Shown here piece after piece: positions 5,748-14,599 of a DNA stretch of 43,705 bases. Source of the stretch: Nitrospinota bacterium (GTDB lineage: Bacteria; Nitrospirota; Nitrospiria; Nitrospirales; UBA8639). Every line of letters begins with the position of its first letter. Within the stretch, counting starts at the first letter, position 1. The DNA is taken from the NCBI GenBank assembly GCA_022572725.1, contig JACZVJ010000010.1, positions 1 to 43,705 of the forward strand, given 5' to 3'. Both the position numbers and the translations under genes were made by a program. Under the pieces are notes generated by a model, which did not search any database, had not been told where the DNA came from, and saw only the letters and a list, made by a program, of their open reading frames with translations.

Positions 5748-8657
5748 TTGGGGTCAGTCCTCGTGGTCGACCAACACAAAGCCGGTGACCTAATCATTCA
5801 AGGTGCCCGGCAGAATAACCTTCGTAACATCACCGTCAGCATACCTCACAATGCCGTCACGGTTATCACGGGCGTGTCCGGGTCGGGGAAATCCTCTCTG
5901 GCCTTCGACACGCTTTACGCCGAGGGCCAGTGGCGCTACGTGGAATCCCTGTCCACGTACACGAGAATGTTCGTGGAACGCCTGGACCGTCCCGATGTAG
6001 ATCAATTGATTAACATCAGGCCGGCCATTGCCATTGAACAGAAAAACTCCGTTCGCACTGCCCGTTCCACGGTTGGGACGGCGACCGAGGTTGCTGATCA
6101 CCTGCGCTTGCTCTTTGCCACAATTGGCCATTCCCTTTGCCCCCACTGCCAACAAGAAGCTCGTGCGGATTCTCCCGATTCCGTGGTGGAAGGGCTGTTG
6201 AGTCGATTTCCCCAAGCCCGCGCCATGGTGCTGTTTCCCATTCCTGACCCTGCTCCAGGGGATGACTCGGCGCTGGTGGCGTCCTTGCTTCGCCGTGGGT
6301 TCGTTCGTCTCCTTTGCGGAGAAAAACTGGTCCAGTTAGATTTCGAGTCTGGACTCCCCTCCTATCACCCTGGCTCCCTGCATGTCGTCCTGGATCGCCT
6401 CGTGCTTGGGTCCGCCAATCGTCGCCGTCTCATGGAAGCGGTTGAAACGGCCTTTCTGGAGGGCGGCGGGTTCTGCAGAGTGGATGTCATGGGCCAAGGC
6501 GGGTTTGTGTACAGTGCTGAGATTCGTTGCCCGGGATGTGGGTTCATGTTCGGTCCGATTCGGCCCGTCCTGTTCTCTTTTAATCACCCCTTGGGCGCGT
6601 GTCCGGAGTGCAAGGGGTTTGGGAACGTCCTGCGGTACGACGAAGACCTTGTCGTTCCAGATAAAACCCGGTCGTTGGCGGAAGGAGCCATTGAACCGTG
6701 GACCAAGCCTGCCACAGCCCGGTGGCAGGGCCAGATGCTGCGCGGTTTGAAACGGCGGAATTTCGATGTCACCACCCCGTACGCCCACCTTTCGGAGCGG
6801 GAACGTCGGCTCGTCTGGCACGGAACCCGTGGCGTCAAAGGAGTTGAGGAATTTTTTCAAACCCTTGAGGGAAAGCGATATAAGCTCCATGTGCGGGTGT
6901 TTTTGAGCCGGTACCGCAGCCCCGTCCCCTGCACGGTTTGTGGAGGAAGCCGTCTTCAGCCGAAAGCCCGTTATGTGAAAATCTGCGGTCGTGATATTCA
7001 TGAGGTGTCCCAATTGACCTTAGGCCACCTTGATGAATGGCTGGCCACTCTGAACCTGTCGAGGTTCGAAGCGAAGGTGGCTGGGGATATTCTCAAACGC
7101 CTACGAGTCAAACTGGATTTCCTCCTTCGGGTTCGACTTGATTATCTGACCTTATCGCGGGAAACCCGTACTCTTTCCGGAGGTGAAGCGCAACGGATCT
7201 CCTTAGCGAACCAACTGGGTGCTCAGCTCGTTGGAACGCTCTATGTCCTGGATGAGCCGACGATTGGATTACATGCGCGGGATACGGCCACGTTGGCCGG
7301 TATTTTGCGAGATTTAGCCCGGCAGGGGAACACGGTTGTCGTGGTCGAGCATGACCGCCAGATTATTGAACAGGCTGATCATGTCATCGAGTTGGGTCCG
7401 TGGGCTGGTGAGAAAGGTGGCGAAGTGGTGTTGTCCGCCCCGCGGCGGCAATTTTTGGCTGACCCTCGTTCCCTGACGGCTCGCTTTCTTCGGGGTGATG
7501 AAAGCATTCCTCTTCCCCAAACCCGTCGGTCGGGCAATGGGCGATTTCTCATTCTCCATGGGGCGTGTGAACATAATCTTCAGAACCTGACCGTGCGCTT
7601 TCCTTTGGGTGTGTTTATTTGTGTAACGGGTGTGTCGGGTTCAGGAAAAAGTACTCTTGTAGAACACACCCTGTACCGGGCTGCAGCGAGAGCGTTTGAT
7701 GTTGCCTTTCTGCCCGTGGGTCGCTTTTCCAGGATTCGAGGTCTCGAACACTTGCGAACGACTCGCTTGATCGATCAGAAACCCATTGGACGCACGCCGC
7801 GATCGAACCCGATCACGTATTTGAAAGGCTACCAGGGCATCCGAGAGCTGTTTGCCTCCACGCCGTTCGCGAAACGTCTGGGGCTTACCCCATCTCATTT
7901 TTCCTTTAACTCCGGGCAGGGCCGATGTCAGCGGTGCGGGGGTAATGGGTTTGAAAAGCTGGACATGTTCTTTTTTGAAGATCTGTATGTGACCTGTGAG
8001 GATTGTGAGGGACGTCGGTTTCGACCCGAGGTTTTGGGGGTGCGTTTTCAGGGGTTCCCTATTGACGGGATTTTGAAAATGACGGTTCAGGAGGCCGAGA
8101 GCTTCTTTGGGGATGCCGTGCCTTCGTTGCGCCAAATACTCCGGCTCCTCATGGACCTGGGCTTGGGGTACCTCCGACTCGGCCAGCCTGCCACCAGTCT
8201 TTCAGGCGGGGAGGCTCAGCGCTTAAAAATCGCTTCAGAGTTGGTTGCGGCTTGGTCGCGACCGAGGGGCCCTCTCCGCCGCCATCACATTCCTTCTCCT
8301 GGTTCTTCTGTCGATGATTCTCGAAGCCTCGCAACCAAGCGAGAAGTCGAGAAGGTCTCGGGTCAGGGTGGGGTGCTCTACATTCTGGATGAACCGACCA
8401 CGGGTCTCCATTTAGCCGATGTGAAAAACCTGCTCCTTGTCCTTAATCGCCTAGTGGATTCAGGGAACACGGTTATCGTCGTGGAGCACCATCTCGACAT
8501 CATTAAAATGGCGGATTGGGTTATTGACTTGGGCCCGGAAGGAGGGGACAAGGGAGGGTGCCTGGTGGCTGAGGGGCGACCCGAGGACATTGCTGAAATC
8601 CCCCAGTCTCATACTGGCCGGTTTTTGCGCCCTTTCTTGATGGCGTCACCAGGGTAG
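5748..8657 (+). CDS. uvrA: UvrA-family excision-repair ATPase (paralogue type)
   Basis: The product has 969 residues and two ABC ATPase halves. Each half has a Walker A (GVSGSGKSS, about residues 42-50; GVSGSGKST in the second half), an LSGGEAQR signature and a Walker B (LYVLDEPT, YILDEPTT). Zinc-binding CxxC pairs are present (CPHC; CPGC..CPEC; CQRC..CEDC). UvrA recognises bulky DNA lesions with UvrB. The early segment VERLDRPDVD..IRPAIAIEQKN..ARSTVGT resembles the second UvrA class rather than the canonical one (ARQFL..EKPDVD..SPAISIEQK), so this is probably a paralogue. About 35 extra residues, rich in R, P and S, separate the second signature from its Walker B. The start is TTG 5748 (GGAG 4 bases before) or GTG 5763. 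Confidence 0.9.
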   Translation: MGSVLVVDQHKAGDLIIQGARQNNLRNITVSIPHNAVTVITGVSGSGKSSLAFDTLYAEGQWRYVESLSTYTRMFVERLDRPDVDQLINIRPAIAIEQKNSVRTARSTVGTATEVADHLRLLFATIGHSLCPHCQQEARADSPDSVVEGLLSRFPQARAMVLFPIPDPAPGDDSALVASLLRRGFVRLLCGEKLVQLDFESGLPSYHPGSLHVVLDRLVLGSANRRRLMEAVETAFLEGGGFCRVDVMGQGGFVYSAEIRCPGCGFMFGPIRPVLFSFNHPLGACPECKGFGNVLRYDEDLVVPDKTRSLAEGAIEPWTKPATARWQGQMLRGLKRRNFDVTTPYAHLSERERRLVWHGTRGVKGVEEFFQTLEGKRYKLHVRVFLSRYRSPVPCTVCGGSRLQPKARYVKICGRDIHEVSQLTLGHLDEWLATLNLSRFEAKVAGDILKRLRVKLDFLLRVRLDYLTLSRETRTLSGGEAQRISLANQLGAQLVGTLYVLDEPTIGLHARDTATLAGILRDLARQGNTVVVVEHDRQIIEQADHVIELGPWAGEKGGEVVLSAPRRQFLADPRSLTARFLRGDESIPLPQTRRSGNGRFLILHGACEHNLQNLTVRFPLGVFICVTGVSGSGKSTLVEHTLYRAAARAFDVAFLPVGRFSRIRGLEHLRTTRLIDQKPIGRTPRSNPITYLKGYQGIRELFASTPFAKRLGLTPSHFSFNSGQGRCQRCGGNGFEKLDMFFFEDLYVTCEDCEGRRFRPEVLGVRFQGFPIDGILKMTVQEAESFFGDAVPSLRQILRLLMDLGLGYLRLGQPATSLSGGEAQRLKIASELVAAWSRPRGPLRRHHIPSPGSSVDDSRSLATKREVEKVSGQGGVLYILDEPTTGLHLADVKNLLLVLNRLVDSGNTVIVVEHHLDIIKMADWVIDLGPEGGDKGGCLVAEGRPEDIAEIPQSHTGRFLRPFLMASPG

Positions 8658-8758
8658 TTCACCATAAGAAGCTGTTACCCATGGCCCATTTAGGGAGAGG
8701 CTGAGGATTTATGAGACAGGCCGCACGGAGGGAATAAGGGGAAATCCAATAAGGCTGG

Positions 8759-9319
8759 TCAGTTCATGTTGGGATCTACCGGCATATCAGCATACATCGC
8801 GAAGGCGTCCCCTAGGGAGCGGAGTATATCCGACCAAAGCCGGGCTTGATCTCTTTCAAACATCGATGCCGAGTCCGCTGGAAGGGTGAGCCACGAGCCA
8901 GTTTTCATCTCATTCTCAAGCTGTCCAGGCGCCCATCCCGAATAGCCCATAAACGCTCGAAAATTGGCGTTGGGTTCCGGGGCCTTAAGGATTTCCTCAA
9001 TGGCTTGGACATTTCCACCCAAGTACACCCCATCAAACACGTGGTGAGTGTCATCTGGCCCCTGGGGTAACTGGTACAAAATCAATAGGTGATTACGCTG
9101 CACGGGACCTCCGGTATACACCTTGTGGTGTTGTCCCTCCAACACGGGCACTTGGGGGAGCACCTCCGCAATGCTAATTTCCGTCGGGCGATTCACGACC
9201 ACTCCAAGGGCTCCATCAGGCCCATGCTCGCAGAGAAGGATGACCGTCTGGCAAAAATTGGGATCCCGGAGAGACGGTTTGGCAACGAGAAAGATCCCTT
9301 TCCCCAATGGTATGTCCAT
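8759..9319 (-). CDS. AlgH/YqgE family protein (DUF179)
   Basis: The product has 186 residues, the usual length of the family. Typical features in order are GIFLVAKPSLRDPNF at the N-terminus, GALGVVVNRPT, YTGGPVQ, and GYSGWAPGQLENE near the C-terminus. The family's biochemical function is unsettled; it has been linked to transcriptional control of alginate in Pseudomonas. The open frame extends 30 codons further upstream, but AGGA lies 8 bases before the ATG at 9319 and family alignment begins there. It lies upstream of no obvious partner; the broken gene to its right is on the same strand. Confidence 0.88.
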   Translation of the reverse strand: MDIPLGKGIFLVAKPSLRDPNFCQTVILLCEHGPDGALGVVVNRPTEISIAEVLPQVPVLEGQHHKVYTGGPVQRNHLLILYQLPQGPDDTHHVFDGVYLGGNVQAIEEILKAPEPNANFRAFMGYSGWAPGQLENEMKTGSWLTLPADSASMFERDQARLWSDILRSLGDAFAMYADMPVDPNMN

Positions 9320-9440
9320 GACATTAATCCTACAAGGAGAGGCGGTTTCTATACAAGGGCCTCTTTTATCCAAAGCCTCCCAATGAATTGAGGCCCCCTG
9401 TAAAACCAATCACTGCCTGGTTCAAATGGGAGGGGCCGCC

Positions 9441-10315
9441 TTATTCCTCCGTGGTGAAAAAGCCTTCTATTTCCCCTTGATTTGTCTCTCCTGCATCTTC
9501 TCCATCGAGCTCCTGTTGAAGCCTTTCAAGGAATTGATGCTCAAGCTGACGTAAAAGGGATCGCTGGGGGTGGTTGATTCTAGGGTCTTCAATAAAGGGT
9601 TGAAACAGCTTTGTCAGTAAATGGGGGAGCCGTTTACCAAGTTTGGCTGAATCAATCTGTAGATCCCGTACGGCTTGAAGCATGGCTTCAATGGTCCGAT
9701 TGACAACCGAATGTGAATGCCCTACCTGGCTGTTGATGGGATCAGGAAACTTTTCTGGAAGATCAAGAAAGCCCTCCTGAACGGTCTGTTGTTCCACCAA
9801 AAGTGAGGAAATATACACCACCTCGAGATCGGCACTGGTAAGAGAATCGAGATTCCCTAGCCCAGCGGTTTGCGCTACGGCCTCATCGATCTCACCTCTT
9901 AAGAGGCTGGAGACAATATTCTTCGTCAGAGGCTGGAGACAATATTCTTCGTCGCAACCAGAAACCTTTCAATATCCGCAACCTCTTGTTCGCTTAATTC
10001 GCCCTCCACCGAGATTTGGAATTCACTGGTTGAAAAGGCAGAAAATTCCTCGGCACGGACCTGGATAGGAAGGCCTGCAGCACCACCTTGAGCAGTATAT
10101 TGCTGAAACAACACTCCCTGGATAGAGTTGGCTGAAAGGGTCACTTTGTCTCCTTCGGCTGTCACGATCGTGAAATCGGCCGATGTGAGTGAGCCAGCCT
10201 CGATTCTGGTCACTCTTTGGGAACTATGGGAGCTAGTGAATAGTCTGGGGGTGAATTGATTTTCAAACCTCTGAAAATTCGGCAGGGAAGACAAGGCCTG
10301 GTCCAGCAGATTCAT
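9441..10315 (-). pseudogene. Hypothetical protein gene broken by a 26-bp tandem duplication
   Basis: Two consecutive minus-strand frames, 10315-9926 (129 codons, ATG with GGAG upstream) and a downstream part ending at 9441, are halves of one gene. A perfect 26-bp tandem duplication (9902-9927 and 9928-9953) shifts the frame and creates a TGA directly after NIVSSL. Removing one copy gives a continuous frame of 282 residues that joins ATKNIVSSL to LRGEIDEAV and on to FFTTEE. The N-terminal half has beta-rich segments (SADFTIVTAEGDKVTLSANS) and the C-terminal half is helical and polar. I do not recognise the family. It has no signal peptide. It could be a true mutation, a reversible length switch, or an assembly artefact. 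Confidence 0.8.
9902..9953. repeat. Perfect 26-bp tandem duplication
   Basis: The unit begins AGAGGCTGGAGACAAT and ends ATTCTTCGTC. It occurs at 9902-9927 and 9928-9953 with no mismatch and no gap. Since 26 is not a multiple of 3, it breaks the surrounding frame. Confidence 0.95.
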
Positions 10316-10723
10316 GGGTGCTCCAAAGTAGAGCTCCTTTATAAAGCCTTGAGGGCTTGCCTTAAGGTATCGGTTTTACGGAGAACAGGCTAAAGGATAT
10401 TAGGCCAATTCCCTCTCGGTGCGAGATTATGACTGGAGGGAGATTTGCCCGAGAATGAAAAGGTGTTCCTTTGAACAATACTCTTAGAAGGGAATGGCCC
10501 CAAGGGAGTTTAAATAAGGCCATCAACTCCCAAAGGGGGTCAGACGGACAGGACTCCCCCGGTCAAAGTGGGAAGCCCTTGATTCAGGTGCCCCGATAGG
10601 TTTGGAGGGGCTCAGGGGGGAAACCGGTTAGGGGAGAACGGGTGAGGGTTACAGGACGAGGTTGAAAGACTCGAAAGCCAAAGTGACCAATTCGGATGGG
10701 TTTAAGTTTTGCCCGCTGATGTT
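10316..10723. other. Intergenic region of about 400 bases
   Basis: No gene is seen. A hairpin GGGAGTT/AACTCCC occurs near 10505-10532 without a T-run. The part next to 10316 should contain the promoter of the leftward broken gene, but no clear boxes are visible. Confidence 0.4.
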
Positions 10724-10996
10724 TTAGTGGCGGTAGTCTTTGAATTCCACGTCCGTATCGGGGAGCATAAAAAATGCCCGCATTTGCTTTTTGAGGGTTT
10801 CCCGCCCGCCTTCATCGCCAAGATTAAGCTGGTACTCGTTGATGACCATGGTTTTTGCCCCCCCAGGGCGTGTCCATTCATTCCAGCAGGCGGGGCACAC
10901 GTTTTTCTTGACTTCCTTTTCCAGCTTTCCCAAAAAAAGGTTTTCTGCGATCATTTCCGCTGTTTTTCCGCATTTGGCGCACTGAATTTCCGACAT
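10724..10996 (-). CDS. YggX-like Fe(II)-trafficking protein with zinc-ribbon cysteines
   Basis: The product has 90 residues, the length of YggX. The central and C-terminal pattern CWNEW....TMVINEYQLNL......LKKQMRAFF closely follows YggX (W..W...QTMLINE..LN......L...M..FLF), a protein that protects iron-sulfur clusters and handles Fe(II). Unlike E. coli YggX it carries two CxxC pairs, C6-x2-C9 and C34-x2-C37, which look like a zinc ribbon or rubredoxin-type metal site. The frame is open for 26 more codons upstream, but AGGAG lies about 10 bases before ATG 10996 and the cysteine motif begins there. Confidence 0.75.
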   Translation of the reverse strand: MSEIQCAKCGKTAEMIAENLFLGKLEKEVKKNVCPACWNEWTRPGGAKTMVINEYQLNLGDEGGRETLKKQMRAFFMLPDTDVEFKDYRH

Positions 10997-11179
10997 GGGT
11001 GAGATTCTCCTGGTATAAATACCTAAAACGAAATTGGTTGGGAGAGAATTTTCTCCAAGGCTGCTTTTAAGCAAGAATAGGGCTGGATCTTATCATGCTT
11101 AAGGAAGCAATGAAAAGAACGGGTTTGTCATTTGACCCCCTACGGGGATCGTGTTAGAAAGTTAAGACTATTGAGAGTG

Positions 11180-11266
11180 GCCCGGATGGCGGAACTGGCA
11201 GACGCGCCAGACTCAAAATCTGGTTCTCGCAAGAGAGTCCGAGTTCGACCCTCGGTCCGGGCACCA
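11180..11266 (+). tRNA. tRNA-Leu (anticodon CAA)
   Basis: The acceptor arm GCCCGGA (11180-11186) pairs with TCCGGGC (11256-11262), followed by discriminator A and an encoded CCA (11264-11266). The anticodon stem CCAGA/TCTGG encloses the loop CTCAAAA with anticodon CAA. A long variable arm and the TTCGA T-loop are present, as expected for a class II leucine tRNA. Total length is 87 bases. Confidence 0.95.
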
Positions 11267-11406
11267 ATAGGGTCCAACCATCTAAGCCGGTCCTTTTAAG
11301 ATCATCTTGAGAAACGCCCAGGGTCATGGGGCAGTTTAGGGGATTGGGAAACTTCTTGAAAATGAATTTTGGGTGAAAAAGGTGGGGGGAATTGGGAGGA
11401 ATAGGC

Positions 11407-11435
11407 TTGACAGCTAAGAAGGAGATGACTATAGT
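11407..11435 (+). promoter_or_regulatory. Sigma70 promoter TTGACA-N17-TATAGT
   Basis: Consensus -35 TTGACA (11407-11412), a 17-base spacer and TATAGT (11430-11435; five of six match) make this the best promoter in the window. It should start a transcript near 11442, giving a leader of about 86 bases before the secreted-protein gene at 11528. Confidence 0.8.
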
Positions 11436-11527
11436 GAGCCGGTCCAGGGGGCTGGCAAAGGAAAAACTGTTTCGAAGGCATTCATTTTTTCGTGATTATT
11501 AACTCATACTTCCGAAGGAGGAGCCAC

Positions 11528-12277
11528 ATGAGGAAGTTAGGCTATTTTGGAGCAGCAATTATTCTAGCGAGCTCAGTGAGCGTGGCAGTGGCGCAAGAGC
11601 GTGCGCCTCAACACGTAGGGTTCGGGACCGGAGTTGGAGAGTCCCAAGGTGTGGGCGATAGGTCTCGGGTGATGGATGCAGATGACTTTAAGGCGTACAT
11701 CGACATTTTCCTTCAGACCGCAACCATTCAAGGAGAAGTCATTGCGATTAATAACGCAATGGGGGAACTGCTCATCGATATGGGGGGGAGCTCCCAAGAT
11801 GTGCGGGGGGGACGCAATCTCATGACCCTCTATTTTGATAATAAAACCAATATGGAGAATCTGAAAGCCCTGAATGCCGGTGATTTTGTCGCCGTTGCAG
11901 TTGCGGATGAAACCACCGAAGCTCAGCAATTTGGCACGGGACGCAAGATGGTCCGAACCGTTTACGTTATGGACGGGACCCAATTGTTGGGTGGTTTGGA
12001 CAACACGGATTTTGGTGGGGGTCTTGGACAAAAGCCGAATCCCATGAAGTTTAGGGGCATTCATACCCCGACTGCTGGCTATAGTGGAGTGCCGGACGGT
12101 GGGATTCAGGAGGGGGCGGTTATGTCCGGGTGGACCTCGAGCATTGGAGTGGTAACCGGTGCGGCGCCCTGTTGGAATTGTGCACCTCAGCCCGACACGG
12201 TGAATGGTCGGACCAGTAAGACCATTCAGACCGATTACGGTGATAGCCGGACAAACCTTAACAAGGGAACCAGGTAA
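11528..12277 (+). CDS. Secreted protein, unknown function
   Basis: The product has 249 residues. A typical signal peptide (MRKLGYFGAAIILASSVSVAVA) is followed by a mature part with a beta-rich segment, GEVIAINNAMGELLIDMGG to NAGDFVAVAVADE (about residues 70-130). This resembles small OB- or SH3-like repeats (DUF5666-type) in pattern, but I do not claim the family. The C-terminal third is glycine-rich and includes a CWNC pair. Start 11528 is fixed by AAGGAGG about 9 bases upstream. The gene has its own strong promoter and a terminator directly behind, so it is probably a well-expressed single-gene unit. Confidence 0.8.
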   Translation: MRKLGYFGAAIILASSVSVAVAQERAPQHVGFGTGVGESQGVGDRSRVMDADDFKAYIDIFLQTATIQGEVIAINNAMGELLIDMGGSSQDVRGGRNLMTLYFDNKTNMENLKALNAGDFVAVAVADETTEAQQFGTGRKMVRTVYVMDGTQLLGGLDNTDFGGGLGQKPNPMKFRGIHTPTAGYSGVPDGGIQEGAVMSGWTSSIGVVTGAAPCWNCAPQPDTVNGRTSKTIQTDYGDSRTNLNKGTR

Positions 12278-12298
12278 ATAAGTATCCATTTTCTTAAC

Positions 12299-12338
12299 AA
12301 AGGAGCGTGCTGGCGAGTTTGCTGGTACGCTCCTTTTT
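12299..12338 (+). terminator. Intrinsic terminator of the secreted-protein gene
   Basis: AAAGGAGCGT (12299-12308) pairs with ACGCTCCTTT (12327-12336), an 18-base loop lies between them, and the T-run extends to 12338. It lies 22 bases after the stop codon at 12277. Confidence 0.8.
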
Positions 12339-12415
12339 CATGTGAAGGGTCAACTTTCGTCGTCCAGGAAAAGAACGTGGCGACGAGTTGAGGTGAAAAA
12401 AGCTTAAAGGCGAAC

Positions 12416-12706
12416 TTGGGCTTACAACCAATGAATGTGGATTACCAGGAATTCCCTGTTCAGCCTGAGCCTCAAGCCGAGCTGGACCTCCGAGGGGTCA
12501 TTTGCCCTTACAATTTTGTAAAGACCAAGCTGAAGTTGGACACCATGCTTCCCGGAGATATTTTGGCGGTTATTCTGGACGAGGGTGAGCCGATTCGGAA
12601 TGTACCCCAAAGCGTGAAAAATGAGGGCCATACGATTCTAGCCCAAGAATCTTTTGGGGAAGGTCATCGGATTCTCATCCGCAAGGGGGATCACGATTTT
12701 TCCTGA
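12416..12706 (+). CDS. TusA-family sulfur-carrier protein
   Basis: The product has 96 residues with the TusA/SirA signature LDLRGVICPYNFVKTKLKL, in which Cys30 of the CP motif is the expected persulfide-carrying residue. The rest follows the family alpha/beta pattern (GDILAVILDEGEPIRNVPQSVKNEGH). Members relay sulfur for tRNA thiolation, molybdenum cofactor or sulfur oxidation; which of these applies is not clear here. TTG 12416 has AAAGG 5 bases before it; the alternative ATG at 12431 removes five residues but lacks a ribosome site. Its 3' end overlaps that of the convergent rsmI by 16 bases. Confidence 0.85.
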   Translation: MGLQPMNVDYQEFPVQPEPQAELDLRGVICPYNFVKTKLKLDTMLPGDILAVILDEGEPIRNVPQSVKNEGHTILAQESFGEGHRILIRKGDHDFS

Positions 12707-13413
12707 GTTGGCCCCTGGTTTGCCTCTTTGCTTTTCCTCCTGCTTTTTCCTTCGATAATCAGCGTCATTTCTCCTTTTAATCCTCTTTCTCGATAACCCG
12801 CAAGAATGTCCTTCGCGGTTCCTCGAATGATTTCTTCATGGATTTTAGTGAGTTCCCGGGCAAGGACCACTTTCCGATCACCGAAAGCTTCCTGGATAGC
12901 TTTCAGAGTTCGTTCAATCCGGTGGGGTGTTTCAAACACGATGAGCGTCCGTGGCTCATTGGCCAGGTGTTCCAGCAACCGAGACCTTTTCCCTGATTGC
13001 CTGGGGAGAAAGCCCTGGAAAATAAAGGTATCGGTGGGGAGCGCAGATGAGGCCAAGGCTGCCAAAACCGCTGAAGCCCCTGGGATGGGAACTACGGGAA
13101 TGTTGTGAGCCGCAGCCCGAGTCACAAGATAGTAACCTGGGTCCGAGATTAAGGGTGTGCCTGCATCGGATACAAGAGCGATTGAATCTCCTTCCAGCAT
13201 TCGTTTGAGAAGGACGGGGGTTTTCCCCTCTTTATTAAAATCATGATAACTCGTCAGTGGAGTGGTGATCCCATAATGCGCACAGAGCTTCTGGGTATGT
13301 CTCGTGTCTTCCGCAGCAATCACTGTCACTTCCCGAAGAACCCGAAGGGCGCGAAAAGTTAGATCCTCCAGATTTCCGATTGGCGTACTGATGAGGTAGA
13401 GCATTCCGGCCAC
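12691..13413 (-). CDS. rsmI: 16S rRNA (cytidine(1402)-2'-O)-methyltransferase RsmI
   Basis: The product has 240 residues of the tetrapyrrole methylase (SAM-dependent) superfamily. The RsmI hallmarks are present in order: LYLISTPIGNLEDLTFRAL, IAAEDTRHT, SYHDFNKEGK, ALVSDAGTPLISDPGY, PIPGASAVLAALASSALPTD, FQGFLP and FETPHRIERTL. It methylates the 2'-OH of C1402 in the ribosomal decoding site. The start is either GTG 13413 or ATG 13404; neither has a strong ribosome site. The C-terminus is basic and polar and overlaps the 3' end of the TusA-like gene. Confidence 0.95.
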   Translation of the reverse strand: MAGMLYLISTPIGNLEDLTFRALRVLREVTVIAAEDTRHTQKLCAHYGITTPLTSYHDFNKEGKTPVLLKRMLEGDSIALVSDAGTPLISDPGYYLVTRAAAHNIPVVPIPGASAVLAALASSALPTDTFIFQGFLPRQSGKRSRLLEHLANEPRTLIVFETPHRIERTLKAIQEAFGDRKVVLARELTKIHEEIIRGTAKDILAGYRERGLKGEMTLIIEGKSRRKSKEANQGPTQEKS

Positions 13414-13816
13414 AATTCACCCATTTCAAGCTAACAGATAGGGTTATCCTACTGGCAGGCTTGGTGAAAGTCACCTAAGAATCGGCAGAATCTATCACGT
13501 GAATGGACAAGATCTTGGCTATAGATGATCCCTGGAAAGGCATGATAAGATCCCCGCCGGTTGCCGCTTGAATAGAAGTATAATTGGGTGAATGAACCAT
13601 CTTGGTTCGGGAGCCGGTCCCCCTGATTATTCGATGCGGGTAGGTCTTCGCGAATAAATGGATCCTTGTGCAAGGGTGATGAAAGCGACCATCCTGGAGA
13701 ATTTGGAAGTGAGGCGCTGGAACTGGATTGTAAGAAACCCTACAGGTTTCCTAAATAGAAGGTGGGGTTCCCGGTACATGCTGGCCCTCGGTGGTTGTTT
13801 AAGAGAACGATAATCC
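13414..13816. other. Intergenic region of about 400 bases
   Basis: The region lies between the divergent rsmI and SDR genes and should hold both promoters. I see no clear promoter boxes, repeats or small genes. The minus-strand frames here lack ribosome sites and recognisable products. Confidence 0.4.
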
Positions 13817-14599
13817 ATGCTGAATGGTCGTGTGGCGATTGTAACCGGAGGAGGTGTTGGCATTGGCCGGGGGATAGCTCAGGCGTTGGGCGCAGAGGGA
13901 GTTCGAGTTGCCATTTGTGGTCGACGCAGCCAAGTCCTGGATGAGACTACCGAAGAATTGCAACGTGCTGGGGGAATGGTCATGGGCATTACTGGTGACG
14001 TGACCCGTCGAAGTGATGTGGAGCGAGTGGTGGCGACCGTGGCAAATGAATGGGGTCAGATTGACATACTTGTGAATAACGCAGGGGCCTCTGGCCGGAC
14101 CCCGATTGACCATCCCGATGATTCGCGTTGGTTAGATATTCTCCAAGTGAGTCTCGCAGGGAGCTACCTTTGCTCGAAGATCGTCCTTCCGCACATGAAG
14201 GGGCCAGAGTATGGACGGATAATTAATATGTCCTCAGTGTTGGGACGATTTGGGGTCCCCGGGTATTCTGCGTACTGTACTGCAAAGCATGGCATTCTCG
14301 GCTTTACCAAAGCTCTTGCCCTTGAGTTGGCTGACAAGGGCATTACCGTCAATGCTATCTGCCCCACGTGGGTGGATACCGCGATGGCCCGACAGGGCAT
14401 TGAGGAAACGGCTTCGGTTTTGGGTATGTCTCAGGAAGAATTCCGAGCCCAGGCCATTGCCGCCATCCCGATTAAGCGGATGGCTGAAGTGGAGGAGGTA
14501 GCTGCCCTTGCAGTCTATCTCTGCTCCCCGGCTGCAGCCTCAATTACCGGTCAGGCCATCAATGTGTGCGGTGGCGCTACGGCCGGATCCGGAGGGTAG
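13817..14599 (+). CDS. Short-chain dehydrogenase/reductase (FabG-like)
   Basis: The product has 260 residues of the classical SDR type. It has the dinucleotide motif TGGGVGIG (10-17), NNAG (87-90), the catalytic serine in INMSS (139/140), Y153 and K157 in YSAYCTAKHG, and the helix-stabilising GITVNAICPTWVDT. The C-terminal GQAINVCGG matches 3-oxoacyl-ACP reductases and 3-hydroxyacyl-CoA dehydrogenases. It should use NAD(P)H for a ketone/alcohol conversion in the cytoplasm; the substrate is not determinable. It is a single-gene unit, followed by a repeat element. Confidence 0.9.
   Translation: MLNGRVAIVTGGGVGIGRGIAQALGAEGVRVAICGRRSQVLDETTEELQRAGGMVMGITGDVTRRSDVERVVATVANEWGQIDILVNNAGASGRTPIDHPDDSRWLDILQVSLAGSYLCSKIVLPHMKGPEYGRIINMSSVLGRFGVPGYSAYCTAKHGILGFTKALALELADKGITVNAICPTWVDTAMARQGIEETASVLGMSQEEFRAQAIAAIPIKRMAEVEEVAALAVYLCSPAAASITGQAINVCGGATAGSGG

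Noticed and set aside
10505-10532. Hairpin GGGAGTT/AACTCCC as a terminator
   Set aside because: No T-run on either side and no gene end close enough.
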